Shown: positions 25,077-34,600, numbered from the stretch's first letter. The stretch: DNA of 61,809 nt from JABSOG01 sp041583135 (GCA_041583135.1 JBFHGJ010000021.1:1-61809); one strand, 5' to 3'. A program made the numbers and translations. Notes: a model not told the origin generated them from the sequence alone.

Positions 25077-26675
25077 ATGAAGACAGTATTACGCTATTTC
25101 TCTGTTGCAATGGTGCTACTCGGTGCGGCGTTGAGCCCGCAAAGTTTGGCCGATCAGTATTTTAATGATGATGTGGTGATCAAAGGAAGCCTATGTGTTG
25201 GGATTGATTGCGCCAATGGCGAGAGTTTCAATTACGACACCATTCGAATGAAAGAGAATAATTTGAGGATCCACTTCATCGATACATCCTCCTCATCTTC
25301 GTTTCCGACTGTCGATTGGCAGATCACCATTAATGATTCAACCAACGGTGGTGCTAACTACTACATGGTTGAGGATATGACGCTATCGACTAAACCATTT
25401 AGGATAGACTCTGGTGCGCCGACAGACTCTCTGCGCGTAATGACAACCGGCCGTATCGGCATGGGGACAGCGGCACCTGGTCTCGATTTAGAAATTAAGA
25501 CCGGCAACTCTCCGGGCATTCGACTAAATCAGGATTCTACCGGCGGGTTTACTGCACAAGCTTGGGATGTCAGTGGTAATGAAACCAGCTTTTTTGTTCG
25601 AGATGTTTCTCATAATTCCCAGTTACCTTTTAGGATCACTGCAGGGGCAACCGATTCCTCTATCTTTATTGCCGCCGATGGTGATGTCGGTTTTGAAACC
25701 AAAACACCAGATGGCATGTTTGATATTGCTCATCCTGCCGATGCTAACAATCATGCAGTGTTGGTATCACCGGTAGGTAACTTTGGTATTAATATCGACA
25801 ATGGTTTTGTGCCTGCCGATCTGTTGGAAGTTCAAACTACTGGCGGTAAATCGCGTTTTATTGTCAAATCTACTGGTAGTGTCGGTATTGGTACTGCAAC
25901 GCCGGCAGGGATGTTTGAAGTGAAAAGCCTTGATGGCACCACGACTTATTTTAATGTAGATGCCGAAGGTGATGTTGGTATCGGGGTTGCTTCGCCAACC
26001 AATAAGTTGCATATCAAAAATGGTGCAAATGATGTTTTGACCTTACCTAGCAATGGTCAAATGTCTGTACTTGGGGCATCGGCCTCGGTGAACATTTTCA
26101 ACAACAACAGCGGTAACACCGATTCAACCTTGTTGTATCTTTCTAATACAGGGGCCCCGGTTGCGACGTTTAATAACTCTACGACCAATAAAACCTGGCA
26201 GTTATGGTTATCCGATAAATTGGGCGATCAAACCACTACAGGTTCAAGTATGCAGTTCCGTAAGGATTCTATTGCTAGGATGAGTATTGATGAAAATGGC
26301 TCTTTGTATGTTCAGACCTCTGTTTATGCCAATAATGTGATCTTGACCTCTGACAGAAATAAGAAGACTGACATTCGCTTAGTTGATGCCGATGATATTC
26401 TGGCACGATTGTCCAATCTCGATGTTGCCACTTGGCGCTTTAAAGAAGATGCCTCACAGACAGTGCATATGGGACCTATGGCACAGGACTTTCAGCAACA
26501 ATTTGGCTTGGGTGACGACAATACCCGTATTGGTGTAACCGATGGTATTGGTGTGGCTTTGGCTTCGGCCAAAGCGCTCAACCAAAAGCTACTGGAAAAG
26601 AACGGCCAAATCGAACAGCTCAAGCAACAGCTTGAAGCCATTCAAGAAAAGCTTGAGCAGATGCAACAGCAATAG
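25077..26675 (+). CDS. Secreted tail-fibre-like protein with C-terminal S74 chaperone domain
   Basis: A 532-residue protein with a signal peptide (VAMVLLGAALSPQSLA) and a long repetitive beta-rich body with recurring VGIGTATPAGMFEV / GIGVASPTNKLHI units, as in trimeric fibres. The C-terminus is a Peptidase_S74 intramolecular chaperone domain: LTSDRNKKTDIRLVDADD near residue 422, with the Ser at the expected self-cleavage site, then GPMAQDF, and a terminal coiled coil (IEQLKQQLEAIQEKLEQ). In phage endosialidases this domain drives trimer assembly and cleaves itself off. Here the gene is a chromosomal secreted version beside a polysaccharide locus, so a surface fibre or adhesin is likely. Confidence 0.87.
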   Translation: MKTVLRYFSVAMVLLGAALSPQSLADQYFNDDVVIKGSLCVGIDCANGESFNYDTIRMKENNLRIHFIDTSSSSSFPTVDWQITINDSTNGGANYYMVEDMTLSTKPFRIDSGAPTDSLRVMTTGRIGMGTAAPGLDLEIKTGNSPGIRLNQDSTGGFTAQAWDVSGNETSFFVRDVSHNSQLPFRITAGATDSSIFIAADGDVGFETKTPDGMFDIAHPADANNHAVLVSPVGNFGINIDNGFVPADLLEVQTTGGKSRFIVKSTGSVGIGTATPAGMFEVKSLDGTTTYFNVDAEGDVGIGVASPTNKLHIKNGANDVLTLPSNGQMSVLGASASVNIFNNNSGNTDSTLLYLSNTGAPVATFNNSTTNKTWQLWLSDKLGDQTTTGSSMQFRKDSIARMSIDENGSLYVQTSVYANNVILTSDRNKKTDIRLVDADDILARLSNLDVATWRFKEDASQTVHMGPMAQDFQQQFGLGDDNTRIGVTDGIGVALASAKALNQKLLEKNGQIEQLKQQLEAIQEKLEQMQQQ

Positions 26676-26692
26676 CTCAAGACCATCCCTTG

Positions 26693-26723
26693 TGAGACAG
26701 GCAAAGGCGCTTTGCCTGTCTCA
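26693..26723 (+). terminator. 14-bp perfect hairpin after the S74 gene
   Basis: TGAGACAGGCAAAG / CTTTGCCTGTCTCA with a GCG loop, 17 bases after the stop. No strong T-run follows, so termination may be weak or the hairpin may mainly protect the mRNA 3' end. Confidence 0.6.
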
Positions 26724-26730
26724 ATCTCAA

Positions 26731-26759
26731 TTGACTTAAGCCCAGCGCGCCTTTATGCT
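26731..26759 (+). promoter_or_regulatory. Sigma70-type promoter for the methyltransferase/deacetylase pair
   Basis: TTGACT (26731-26736), 17-base spacer, TATGCT (26754-26759), 38 bases before the ATG of the methyltransferase gene. Confidence 0.5.
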
Positions 26760-26797
26760 CTATAGCCATTCATTCTAAGACCCAAAAAGAGGGGTAG

Positions 26798-27748
26798 ATG
26801 GCACACAACCACAATAAAAACCTGCAACAAACCGCCCAACAATATTATGATTCTGAGGTCGTTCCCGACTGGCTTAAAGCCGTTTATGTGACACCTGAAC
26901 TTGGTACTGACTTTCCCTTTGGTCATGCTCGCATGATGGCTGTGCGTAGCGCCTTATCCTACAGTGGACTACAGCACCAACATGCGGTTGATATCGGTTG
27001 TGGTGGCGGCCAGCTCAGTATTGAATTGGCCAGGCACGGTGCACAAGTGTTGGCATTGGATTTTTCTGCCGCAATGCTCGAACAGGCAGCGCAAAATGTC
27101 GCACAGGCCGATCTCTGTGACAAGGTTCGCTTTAAGCGCCATGATCTACTCAATGATGCCTTGCCCGAAGATTTCTCTAAAGTCACTATGGCCATTGCTA
27201 TGGGCTTAATTGAATATCTACCGCAAGACGAGGCGTTTTTTGCCAAGGCGGCAGATATTGTGGCCGATGACGGTTGGTTGTTGGTGGAGTTTCGCAACGG
27301 CGCCTTTAATGCCGCCAGTGCCAATCAGTTTACCCTACAAGCGATGGTTACCGGCGAGCTTGAAGGGCAAGTTGCGGCTTACCATCAGTTTTGTCTTGAG
27401 AGTGAGATTGAAGTGGCTCATATCCTCCAAGTTGCCAACGCCTATGGCGCAGCAGCCGAGTCGATGACAGGGCAGGAAAAAACCGGTCAAGTGGATAAAT
27501 TTACTCAATTTTTCCCCGGAAAGAGGCGTCAGCATTTGTTGCCTGAGCTGTGTGCGGTTGCGGCGCAATATGGTTTTGAGGCAAAACAATGCCTTGGCTT
27601 ACATCCACATCCGTTTAACCCAACTTTCGAACGGCAAGCGCCTCGGCAGTTCAATCAAATTGCGTGGGCATTACAGCAGTACCCTGCCAACCCTTTGGTG
27701 GTGTCGATGTGTTCTTCTGGCGCGCTACTGCTGCAAAAGCGTCGATAA
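26798..27748 (+). CDS. Class I SAM-dependent methyltransferase
   Basis: A 316-residue soluble protein with the SAM-binding glycine motif VDIGCGGGQLSIELARHG near residue 64, the acidic ribose-binding ALDFSAAMLEQA near 87, and a post-motif region AIAMGLIEYLP near 130. The substrate is not evident. Its neighbours are carbohydrate enzymes, so a sugar or small-molecule O- or N-methylation is possible. GAGGGG precedes the ATG. Three bases separate it from the deacetylase gene. Confidence 0.85.
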   Translation: MAHNHNKNLQQTAQQYYDSEVVPDWLKAVYVTPELGTDFPFGHARMMAVRSALSYSGLQHQHAVDIGCGGGQLSIELARHGAQVLALDFSAAMLEQAAQNVAQADLCDKVRFKRHDLLNDALPEDFSKVTMAIAMGLIEYLPQDEAFFAKAADIVADDGWLLVEFRNGAFNAASANQFTLQAMVTGELEGQVAAYHQFCLESEIEVAHILQVANAYGAAAESMTGQEKTGQVDKFTQFFPGKRRQHLLPELCAVAAQYGFEAKQCLGLHPHPFNPTFERQAPRQFNQIAWALQQYPANPLVVSMCSSGALLLQKRR

Positions 27749-27751
27749 CCG

Positions 27752-28741
27752 ATGATCACCTTAACCTACCACTGTATTGCCGACGACAGCGATGAGTTGC
27801 TGCCAAAAGGCATGTCGATGTCGGCGCAGGACTTTGAACAGCAAATACAGCATCTTCTGCGATACCATCAAGGTGCCGATCCCAATGACTTTGCTCAGTA
27901 CGTTCAGCGGCAAAAGTTGCCTGAAAACAGCTTTTTGCTGACCTTTGACGATGGTTACAAAGGGCAGTGCACACTGGCTTTGGATATCTTAGAGCGCTAC
28001 CAGCTTAAAGGGGCGTTTTTCGTGCCCACAGAGATACTGGAGCACAGGCGTTTGGCGACTGTTGAGCGGCAACGCTTGCTACAGTATTGTAACGGACCAT
28101 ACCAAGCGTTTTATCAGCGTTTTTGTCAATTGGTCGCGCAGCATTATCCCGAGCTTGATGCCGCCTATTATCTACCGACAACTGAAAACCTTGAAGGCGC
28201 GTTGTCCTATTACGCCGAGTATGATTTTTATTCGCCAATGGAGCGGCTCTATCGCAAAGTGCGTGAAACCATGCTGCCAAATGAAGTGTTTGAACAGATT
28301 ATCGATTTGATGTTTGCTCAGGCATTTGACGAGCAGGACATTATTGAGCGCTTCTTTTTGAACTGGGACGATGTGCGTGAAATCGAACGCCGTGGTCATG
28401 TGGTTGGCGGTCATGGCCATGGTCACCTGCTTGAGAGCAATATCATCCCAGCCCAAGCGGTGGCCGATCACCATCAGGCGCTAGACTTGTTGAGTCAACA
28501 TCTGGCTCTGCCAGTGACGCTTTACGCCTATCCTTATGGCATTTATTGCCCTGAGACAGTAGAGGCATTGATGCAGCGCGGGATCATTGCCGCTTTCACA
28601 TGTGAAACCGGCAGATACTGGACTGACTCCCCGTTGTATGCCCATCGTTATGATTGCAAGGCATTTCCTATGAAGGCTCAAGCAACGCCCAATGCTATCT
28701 CCGAGTTAGAGATCAAATCGCTCGATGGTAGCCTTACCTGA
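27752..28741 (+). CDS. Polysaccharide deacetylase (NodB domain, CE4)
   Basis: A 329-residue cytoplasmic-looking CE4 family protein without a signal peptide. Motif 1, LTFDDGYKGQC, with the catalytic and metal-binding Asp pair, is near residue 63. Motif 2, VVGGHGHGHLLES, supplies the two metal His residues near 221. The later YAYPYGIYCPETVEAL corresponds to motif 3. An insertion of about 100 residues lies between motifs 1 and 2. It probably removes acetyl (or formyl) groups from an N-acylated sugar. Its last 36 bases overlap the end of the convergent gene at 28706. Confidence 0.88.
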   Translation: MITLTYHCIADDSDELLPKGMSMSAQDFEQQIQHLLRYHQGADPNDFAQYVQRQKLPENSFLLTFDDGYKGQCTLALDILERYQLKGAFFVPTEILEHRRLATVERQRLLQYCNGPYQAFYQRFCQLVAQHYPELDAAYYLPTTENLEGALSYYAEYDFYSPMERLYRKVRETMLPNEVFEQIIDLMFAQAFDEQDIIERFFLNWDDVREIERRGHVVGGHGHGHLLESNIIPAQAVADHHQALDLLSQHLALPVTLYAYPYGIYCPETVEALMQRGIIAAFTCETGRYWTDSPLYAHRYDCKAFPMKAQATPNAISELEIKSLDGSLT

Positions 28742-29875
28742 GGTGGTATTACAGGCAACCACCAGTTGCCGCTGACCTTTACTCAATGCCCCTGAGATAA
28801 GCCAAGCATGTTGGCCGACTCGCAACGGATTGATGTGACAATAGGTTTCGTCGGTTTTGAAAAAGCAAAATGGGGTATTGCCGAAGATCTCCGCATCGGC
28901 CTGTAACAGCCAGTTGTTGTTGGCATCTTGACTTAGGCTGAATGCGACTGAAGGCCCGAGCTGGCGGTGGTTCATCAGGTTAAAGCCATTTAATGAGTTT
29001 TGGTAATACCATTTGAGCTGCGGGTAGTCTTTGCTTATGCGGCTCACCGGTTCAAGAAACCGTTGTTGTATCACCTCGGCGCGATGACGAAAATCATGCT
29101 CATAGGCGCTGATCATTGCGTCATGACCTTCGAGACAATGATGAATGGCTTTTTCTATCTCATATTCTTTGAACTCGTAGACAATCGACTTGATATCGAG
29201 CAAACGGCCGATTTGACGAGACATATTGCCTTTGGATTGGTAGTCGGACTTATCCGGTGAATAAGTCTCCCAGTTGTGGGTCGCCCTCTGCCAATCGATG
29301 ACCTCGGCCATGGTTTTACCATCGGCATTTTTGGCTTTCCATTGCACATCGATGCTGTTGCGGTTTCCCAAATCATAAGGAAAGTAGTTTTCTAAGAAAT
29401 GCGAGGTATCGTCTTTCTCCGTTACCACCTCGACCACCGATGGAAAATAGTCACGCTGGTCGATATAGCGCATCAATATCTCAAGGTAATGACTGTTGTG
29501 TAGCCAATCCATGCCCCACTCGTTACCGACCCCGGAGGCGGCTGGGTGATTGTACATCCAATACAGGTCATCGCCGTATTGCGCCATTTGCTCGCCCCAG
29601 CGATTTTTATAGTAGTCGTAGATGTCGAACCAGCCCATCTTGCGCTGTACCGGGTTACTCTTAAAGCCGCTCCAGCTGATAAAAAACCACGAAAATATGG
29701 CCGGATTACCCGCACTGTCAGGGTACTTGTGGCGATACTCCGGGCTAAATATAGTTTGCATCAAGGCATCAATGTCATCCCAGCTGCCTAGTAGGTCATC
29801 GTGTTTCGGATCGATCACCGGGCCCATAGCATTGATCACAGGGCATATATAGAGGTTGCCAATTTTTTGCGTCAT
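28706..29875 (-). CDS. Unknown protein in a surface-polysaccharide locus
   Basis: I do not recognise this 389-residue protein. It has no signal peptide or membrane helix and is rich in aromatic residues and His. It contains runs such as YWMYNHPAASGVGNEWGMDW and YFPSVVEVVTEKDDTSHFLE that suggest a TIM-barrel or deacetylase-like carbohydrate enzyme, and its last third looks beta-rich. That reading is only a guess. It starts at an ATG four bases downstream of the methyltransferase stop on the same strand and overlaps the deacetylase gene tail to tail. It belongs to a three-gene minus-strand block with 29880 and 30656. Confidence 0.75.
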   Translation of the reverse strand: MTQKIGNLYICPVINAMGPVIDPKHDDLLGSWDDIDALMQTIFSPEYRHKYPDSAGNPAIFSWFFISWSGFKSNPVQRKMGWFDIYDYYKNRWGEQMAQYGDDLYWMYNHPAASGVGNEWGMDWLHNSHYLEILMRYIDQRDYFPSVVEVVTEKDDTSHFLENYFPYDLGNRNSIDVQWKAKNADGKTMAEVIDWQRATHNWETYSPDKSDYQSKGNMSRQIGRLLDIKSIVYEFKEYEIEKAIHHCLEGHDAMISAYEHDFRHRAEVIQQRFLEPVSRISKDYPQLKWYYQNSLNGFNLMNHRQLGPSVAFSLSQDANNNWLLQADAEIFGNTPFCFFKTDETYCHINPLRVGQHAWLISGALSKGQRQLVVACNTTSGKATIERFDL

Positions 29876-29879
29876 GATG

Positions 29880-30629
29880 CTATCCCTTTACTGCAATTTG
29901 GTCTGGTTTTGCCGGAGTGAACTGATCTAACGGCGTACGCTGGCGCTTTTCGATGATGTAGTAGGCATCGCTAAACTGTGCAGGCGCAGTGGTTTGACTA
30001 AATTGCTCTTTGACAACATCGCTTTTTCGTTCAAACACTAAGCGCTCGACAATGCCGAAACCAAGATAATCGAGCAGCAGTTCGAATTCGGCAATATTGC
30101 TGTAATGCAATGGGAATGACTTTTCGATGTAGGCGCGATGGGCCAGATAGCTGTCTTCATCGTCCGGGTGATAATCAGGATTTTTCACCGAGCACAATAG
30201 CGCTTTGCCGCCAACTTTAAGCACGCGAGACAATTCAACCAGAGCCTGCTTTTGCTCAACCATCTCAAATACCCCCCAATAGAAGGCACGGTCAAAGAAT
30301 TGCGATTGACAGGCTAAACGTTCGGCCGGTGAGACAAACAACTGCTCTTTCAAATCCGGTAACAGCTTTTGCGCTTCGTTGATGGCCGGTACTGAAATGT
30401 CGCAACCCCAAAGCTCTGCCTGATAGCGCTGTTGCAATTGGTACGCGATACGACCTAATCCGCAACCGATCTCCAAAACCCGGTGGCTCGAATCGATGGC
30501 CAACATGTCGAGGATCCTAAATGCGAACTCAACACCTGATACTCGGCCTTTGGTGCCGTTATCGTGGGGGTGACAGTAGGTGAGGAGGTAGTCTAAATAG
30601 TCCTGTGATTGAAAGTAGTTTGGCGTCAA
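29880..30629 (-). CDS. Class I SAM-dependent methyltransferase
   Basis: A 249-residue protein with the SAM-binding motif VLEIGCGLGRIAYQLQ near residue 52 and the acidic LWGCDISVPAINEAQ near 75, followed by FDRAFYWGVFEMVEQ. Target unknown. The start is TTG 30629: AGAAGGA lies eight bases upstream on the minus strand, and no ATG gives a complete SAM domain. It sits between an unknown enzyme (downstream) and a large transferase (upstream) on the minus strand, so a modification of the polysaccharide end or of a sugar precursor is plausible. Confidence 0.83.
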   Translation of the reverse strand: MTPNYFQSQDYLDYLLTYCHPHDNGTKGRVSGVEFAFRILDMLAIDSSHRVLEIGCGLGRIAYQLQQRYQAELWGCDISVPAINEAQKLLPDLKEQLFVSPAERLACQSQFFDRAFYWGVFEMVEQKQALVELSRVLKVGGKALLCSVKNPDYHPDDEDSYLAHRAYIEKSFPLHYSNIAEFELLLDYLGFGIVERLVFERKSDVVKEQFSQTTAPAQFSDAYYIIEKRQRTPLDQFTPAKPDQIAVKG

Positions 30630-30655
30630 ATGAACTGTCCTTCTATTGGGTTACG

Positions 30656-32458
30656 TCAAGCTGTCTTAGCTGTTCGATGGCCTTCGCGCTTGGCTGCAAG
30701 GGTATCAACGACTACAAGGTAGTGTTGCGCCGTGCCGCCATAGTTGTAGTCGTCGATAAACTTATCACTGACAGCGCCTTGGCAAGCCTGAGCACTTTGA
30801 GCAAAGTAATTGACCTGCGCTATTAGCTTATCGATAGTATCACATACCACCACGGATTCGACATCGGCCAAATACGGCGCTTGGGCGACCAACGACATCG
30901 AGATCACCGGTTTACCGAGTAAATGGGCATCACGTCCCACCTGTGAGTGGTCGGTAATGACGAAACGGCTGGCGCCAACATAGCGGTCGATGTTTTGTTG
31001 CGGTGCCAGCAAAACATGACCATTTAACAATGGCTCATATTGCTGATAACTGTCTTTGAAAAACGGGTGAGGCTTTATCAGCAACAGCAGTTTATCGGCG
31101 TCAACTTGCTGAAGTAGCGCTTTGATCCACTGAGATTCCGACGGATCAAAACGTGAGGTGGCGATCAGTGCATAGGGTCGTTGCGTATACGGGTGGTCTA
31201 ACGCATTTTGTCGGTACACATATAAGCTGGGATTGCCGCTAAGCACCGTTTGCTTGTCGCTAAAGAAGTGCTCGATGGTGCGCTGACACTGACGGCCATA
31301 ACAAAAAATGGTTTCGGCCATATAGCGCACGATAGTGTTGTATCTGTTGGTTATTGCTGCCGCGACAAGGGTATAGCTGTGGCACTTAGGTGGTTTAAAC
31401 AGGTCGAGGTAAAAGGCATCGGGCGTACCATCCGGTGCGTAAAAAACCTGATGGGCGTGTTCATAGTGCTGTTTGGCTACTTCTTTACATTGGATCAAGC
31501 GGCTTAAGAGCGAAGGCAAAAATGCGCTGTTTAGCGCGAGCATCAGCAAGTAATCGATAAGATGATTGAGCGGTCTGTCGGCAAAATTCAATAAGGCGCC
31601 CAACAGCAATGCACCTTTGACCGGATAGGCTGTGGAAGCCAGTCGGGTCATGCTGGGCTGATGGATTAGTCCATGCTTTTCCAAAATGCTATCGGTCAGC
31701 GCATTACAACTCAAGATGCGATAGGGCATGGCGCGTTTATCCATTTCTCGCCATACCGGATAAAGCGGCTTTAAGTACAGGTCGTATTCGTTGGTTGCAG
31801 CAATAAACAAGGTGGCTTTTGCCTCGGTTTGACGCTGTGTCATGTTATTGTGCAGGCAGAATTCGCGCCACTGGGCTTTGGCCTCCAGTATAAAAGTCTG
31901 GTTGTCATACTCAAGGTCGTCGTAATACTGCGGTACAAAATGTTGTGCTTTTATGGTTGCCAGTATGTCATCTGCTAAGGTTATGCGATCTGTCGCCAGT
32001 GGCTGTTTGCAGTAGGAAGAAACCAAAGTCCCGGGGTCAATTGGCCTAAGCTTATTGTCGATGAGATCATAGAAGCGGCTTTGGCCGAAAAAATGGAAAG
32101 CAGCGTCGAACACATTGTACTTGGTGGCATTGATAAAACAGATGAGCTGGCTTTGCTGTGCTTTGGCAAAGGCACCAAAATAGCGGGTAAGCCGCGGGTA
32201 ATGGGCCTGTAGGTATTCATACACGAGGGCTTTTTCAACAGCGGTATCACAGCTGTCGATACGCTCGGCAATTTCAACGCAGGCGCGCTCATAGTCTTGG
32301 TCTTCTACCGACAACAACGGGGAAAACCCGGCCCTGTCGTCAAGATCGCAAAACAGCAACGCCTCGGTGTCGCTTAGCTCGGTTTGAATATGGTGTTGAA
32401 CGTCATCGAAATGACGGTAATAAATTATTGTGAGGTGTTTATTGCCGCAATCTGCCAT
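30656..32458 (-). CDS. Large GT-B-type transferase, CDP-glycerol phosphotransferase-like C-terminus
   Basis: A 600-residue soluble protein. The C-terminal part has the LLLIKPHPFFKDSY loop near residue 490 and FVITDHSQVGRDAHLLGKPV near 525, the same arrangement of His-Pro and acidic-Ser motifs seen in the transferase at 20663. The N-terminal 350 residues are not recognised. It is probably a capsule or teichoic-like polymer transferase. The 26 bases before the methyltransferase start suggest one minus-strand transcript (30656, 29880, 28706). Its ATG lies 80 bases from the divergent gene at 32539. Confidence 0.7.
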   Translation of the reverse strand: MADCGNKHLTIIYYRHFDDVQHHIQTELSDTEALLFCDLDDRAGFSPLLSVEDQDYERACVEIAERIDSCDTAVEKALVYEYLQAHYPRLTRYFGAFAKAQQSQLICFINATKYNVFDAAFHFFGQSRFYDLIDNKLRPIDPGTLVSSYCKQPLATDRITLADDILATIKAQHFVPQYYDDLEYDNQTFILEAKAQWREFCLHNNMTQRQTEAKATLFIAATNEYDLYLKPLYPVWREMDKRAMPYRILSCNALTDSILEKHGLIHQPSMTRLASTAYPVKGALLLGALLNFADRPLNHLIDYLLMLALNSAFLPSLLSRLIQCKEVAKQHYEHAHQVFYAPDGTPDAFYLDLFKPPKCHSYTLVAAAITNRYNTIVRYMAETIFCYGRQCQRTIEHFFSDKQTVLSGNPSLYVYRQNALDHPYTQRPYALIATSRFDPSESQWIKALLQQVDADKLLLLIKPHPFFKDSYQQYEPLLNGHVLLAPQQNIDRYVGASRFVITDHSQVGRDAHLLGKPVISMSLVAQAPYLADVESVVVCDTIDKLIAQVNYFAQSAQACQGAVSDKFIDDYNYGGTAQHYLVVVDTLAAKREGHRTAKTA

Positions 32459-32538
32459 ATAATGCTAGCTTCTATATTTATGCGACAGGAGTATATCAGC
32501 TCTTGTCATGGCTTTCATCTCAAAACCAAGGGCGTTCA

Positions 32539-33327
32539 ATGGCATTGAAGCAGTATCATGGATACATGGAGCAGGTAGTGCATGGTTTGCCGCAACGCAA
32601 TCGACAAAAGATAGAGCAAAGTATGATGGCACTGATTGCGCGCTTTGATCTTCGCGGTAAAGCCTTGCTCAGTTTAGGGGCGCTGCAATATGATACCTTT
32701 GCCCTAGGGCACCTTGGCGGCAACAGGCTTTATTGCTTTGAAGATGAGAACACGATGGAGGCCGAGCAGCAACTTGAGTTAAGACATCGACGCTTTGAGC
32801 TGGAAAACACAAAACCAAGGGGTTTTGCATTGCGCCAGTTGACGCTTGACGACCCAAAAGTGTTTACCTCGCTTATCAGTCGCAACAACAAATTCAGTGG
32901 CAGCGACTTAGATTTTGATGTGTTGTGGGTTAGCGGCTATCAAAAAGATGAACAGCACCGGGCAAAAAATGCAAGACAAAGGCACGCTAAACCGTGGCAC
33001 AGTGACATCGACAACGCCCTGACAAAGTTGGCCAAAGGTGGCTGGTTTATTCATCAGTTTGCCGCAGGTGGGGTAGACTTATCGCTCAACGGCGATTACT
33101 GTCGCTATCTGGCCAAGCAGCTTAGGCGTAAAGGCTTGGTGATGTTAGAGTGCTATTACTTGGCTCAAGCGCCGGCCATAGGGCTAATTGTCGCGGTGAA
33201 ATCCAGCGTCAATCGGGCGACCAAGCTGGCTCGTCAAACATTGGCCAAGCGGCCCATATTGTCACACATTTACGGTCAAACTGAGCTGGAAAACAGCGCC
33301 GTAAGAGTGAGCGAATTGAACAATTAA
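32539..33327 (+). CDS. Unknown protein, possibly methyltransferase-like
   Basis: A 262-residue basic protein that I do not recognise. The segment KALLSLGALQYDTFALGHLG near residue 40, followed by an acidic RLYCFEDEN strand end, loosely resembles a degenerate SAM-binding Rossmann core, but the glycine motif is not conserved. The start is set at ATG 32539 with AAGGG six bases upstream; TTG 32503 would extend it by 12 residues. A perfect TATAAT (32458-32463) lies in the divergent spacer without a good -35. Eleven bases separate it from the following glycosyltransferase gene, so a role in the same polymer is likely. Confidence 0.65.
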   Translation: MALKQYHGYMEQVVHGLPQRNRQKIEQSMMALIARFDLRGKALLSLGALQYDTFALGHLGGNRLYCFEDENTMEAEQQLELRHRRFELENTKPRGFALRQLTLDDPKVFTSLISRNNKFSGSDLDFDVLWVSGYQKDEQHRAKNARQRHAKPWHSDIDNALTKLAKGGWFIHQFAAGGVDLSLNGDYCRYLAKQLRRKGLVMLECYYLAQAPAIGLIVAVKSSVNRATKLARQTLAKRPILSHIYGQTELENSAVRVSELNN

Positions 33328-33338
33328 AAGAGAAAACA

Positions 33339-34454
33339 ATGGCGGTTGAGCAACACAATGGCGCCGGGACGGCGATTTTATACGATTTTCTGCAAGTGAA
33401 GGGCGGGGCTGAGGCCGTTACCCTTGGGGTGTGTGAACATTTTAAGCAAATGGACTTGGTGACCGCCTTTGTCAATTCGACAGTCTTTACCAGTGCCCCT
33501 TTAGCGCCTGGACGACTACATACCTTGACGACACAAACCGAACTGCCGGGCTGGCAGACGCTAAAGTCTTGTTATAGCTTTTTGCATCGCAGTCAGTTTC
33601 TAGCACGCTATGAGCAATTGATCTTCTCCGGCTCCAACGCGCCTTTGGCGGTCAAACATTCCAAGGCGCGGCAAAATATCTATTACTGTCATACGCCGCC
33701 ACGTTTTGTTTATGATTTGAAAGATTACTATTTGAGCCGGGCGAGTTTTTGGCAAAGACCGTTGCTGCGGGGGCTGATTGCCTATCTGCAACCTAGGTAC
33801 GAGCGCGCGATAACTCAGATGGACGTGATACTTGCCAATTCCGACAATGTTCGTCAGCGACTCAAAAAATACCTCAATGTCGATGCCAAAGTGCTGTATC
33901 CGCCATGTGATATCGACCGTTTTCAGTGGCTTGGTCAACAAGACTATTTTTTGTCTACCGCCAGAGTAGAAGACTACAAGCGTGTCGAGCTGGTGGTACG
34001 CGCCTTTATGGAAATGCCGGATAAGCCTTTGGTGGTGACCTCTGGCGGTAGTCAGCTTGCCCAGTTGCAGGCCCTTGCTAGCGGACATGACAACATTCGG
34101 TTTACCGGCTGGTGCTCCGAGTCGCAAATGAAAACCTTGGTGGGGAATTGCTTGGCCAGTATCTATATTCCTATCGATGAAGACTTTGGTATGAGTCCGG
34201 TGGAATCGATGGGCGCGGGCAAACCGGTGATCGGTGTTGATGAAGGCGGCGTCAAAGAGACCGTTATCGACGGCAAAACCGGCTGGCTGCTAGCCAAAGA
34301 TCCGCAAATCGAAGATTTAAAGGCCAAGGTACAATCGATCACCGCACAAAAGGCCATGGCAATGAAAAGCGATTGTCTTGAGCACGCCGAGCAGTTCCAC
34401 CATGACAGGTTCTACCAAGGACTGGCCGAGTTGCTTAAAAGCGCGTCAAACTAA
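33339..34454 (+). CDS. GT4-family glycosyltransferase (mannosyltransferase-like)
   Basis: A 371-residue retaining GT-B enzyme. The N-terminal glycine loop FLQVKGGAEAVTLG is near residue 16. The GT4 donor site DEDFGMSPVESMGAGKPVIG near 283 contains the E-x7-E pair. FLSTARVEDYKRVELVVRAF near 200 is the start of the donor-binding domain. It resembles WbaZ-type mannosyltransferases of O-antigen loci, and GDP-mannose is supplied by manB/manC in this window, so mannosyl transfer is a fair guess. ATG 33339 has AAAAGAG upstream. No strong terminator separates it from the next unit. Confidence 0.88.
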   Translation: MAVEQHNGAGTAILYDFLQVKGGAEAVTLGVCEHFKQMDLVTAFVNSTVFTSAPLAPGRLHTLTTQTELPGWQTLKSCYSFLHRSQFLARYEQLIFSGSNAPLAVKHSKARQNIYYCHTPPRFVYDLKDYYLSRASFWQRPLLRGLIAYLQPRYERAITQMDVILANSDNVRQRLKKYLNVDAKVLYPPCDIDRFQWLGQQDYFLSTARVEDYKRVELVVRAFMEMPDKPLVVTSGGSQLAQLQALASGHDNIRFTGWCSESQMKTLVGNCLASIYIPIDEDFGMSPVESMGAGKPVIGVDEGGVKETVIDGKTGWLLAKDPQIEDLKAKVQSITAQKAMAMKSDCLEHAEQFHHDRFYQGLAELLKSASN

Positions 34455-34477
34455 GGTGACAAATTGTTTCGATTGGA

Positions 34478-34506
34478 TTGTGATGACGGATAAATGCAGT
34501 TACAAT
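34478..34506 (+). promoter_or_regulatory. Sigma70 promoter for the legionaminate-type operon
   Basis: TTGTGA (34478-34483), exactly 17 bases, TACAAT (34501-34506). It lies about 90 bases before the first gene of the operon. Confidence 0.65.
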
Positions 34507-34600
34507 TAGCCCACTTTTTTAACGGTATTCCCTTTTTAGGGTTTCGAGCGGAACACAATAAAAGTCAGAGCAGACTCCGGCTTCAAAGAGGATGGTAAGC

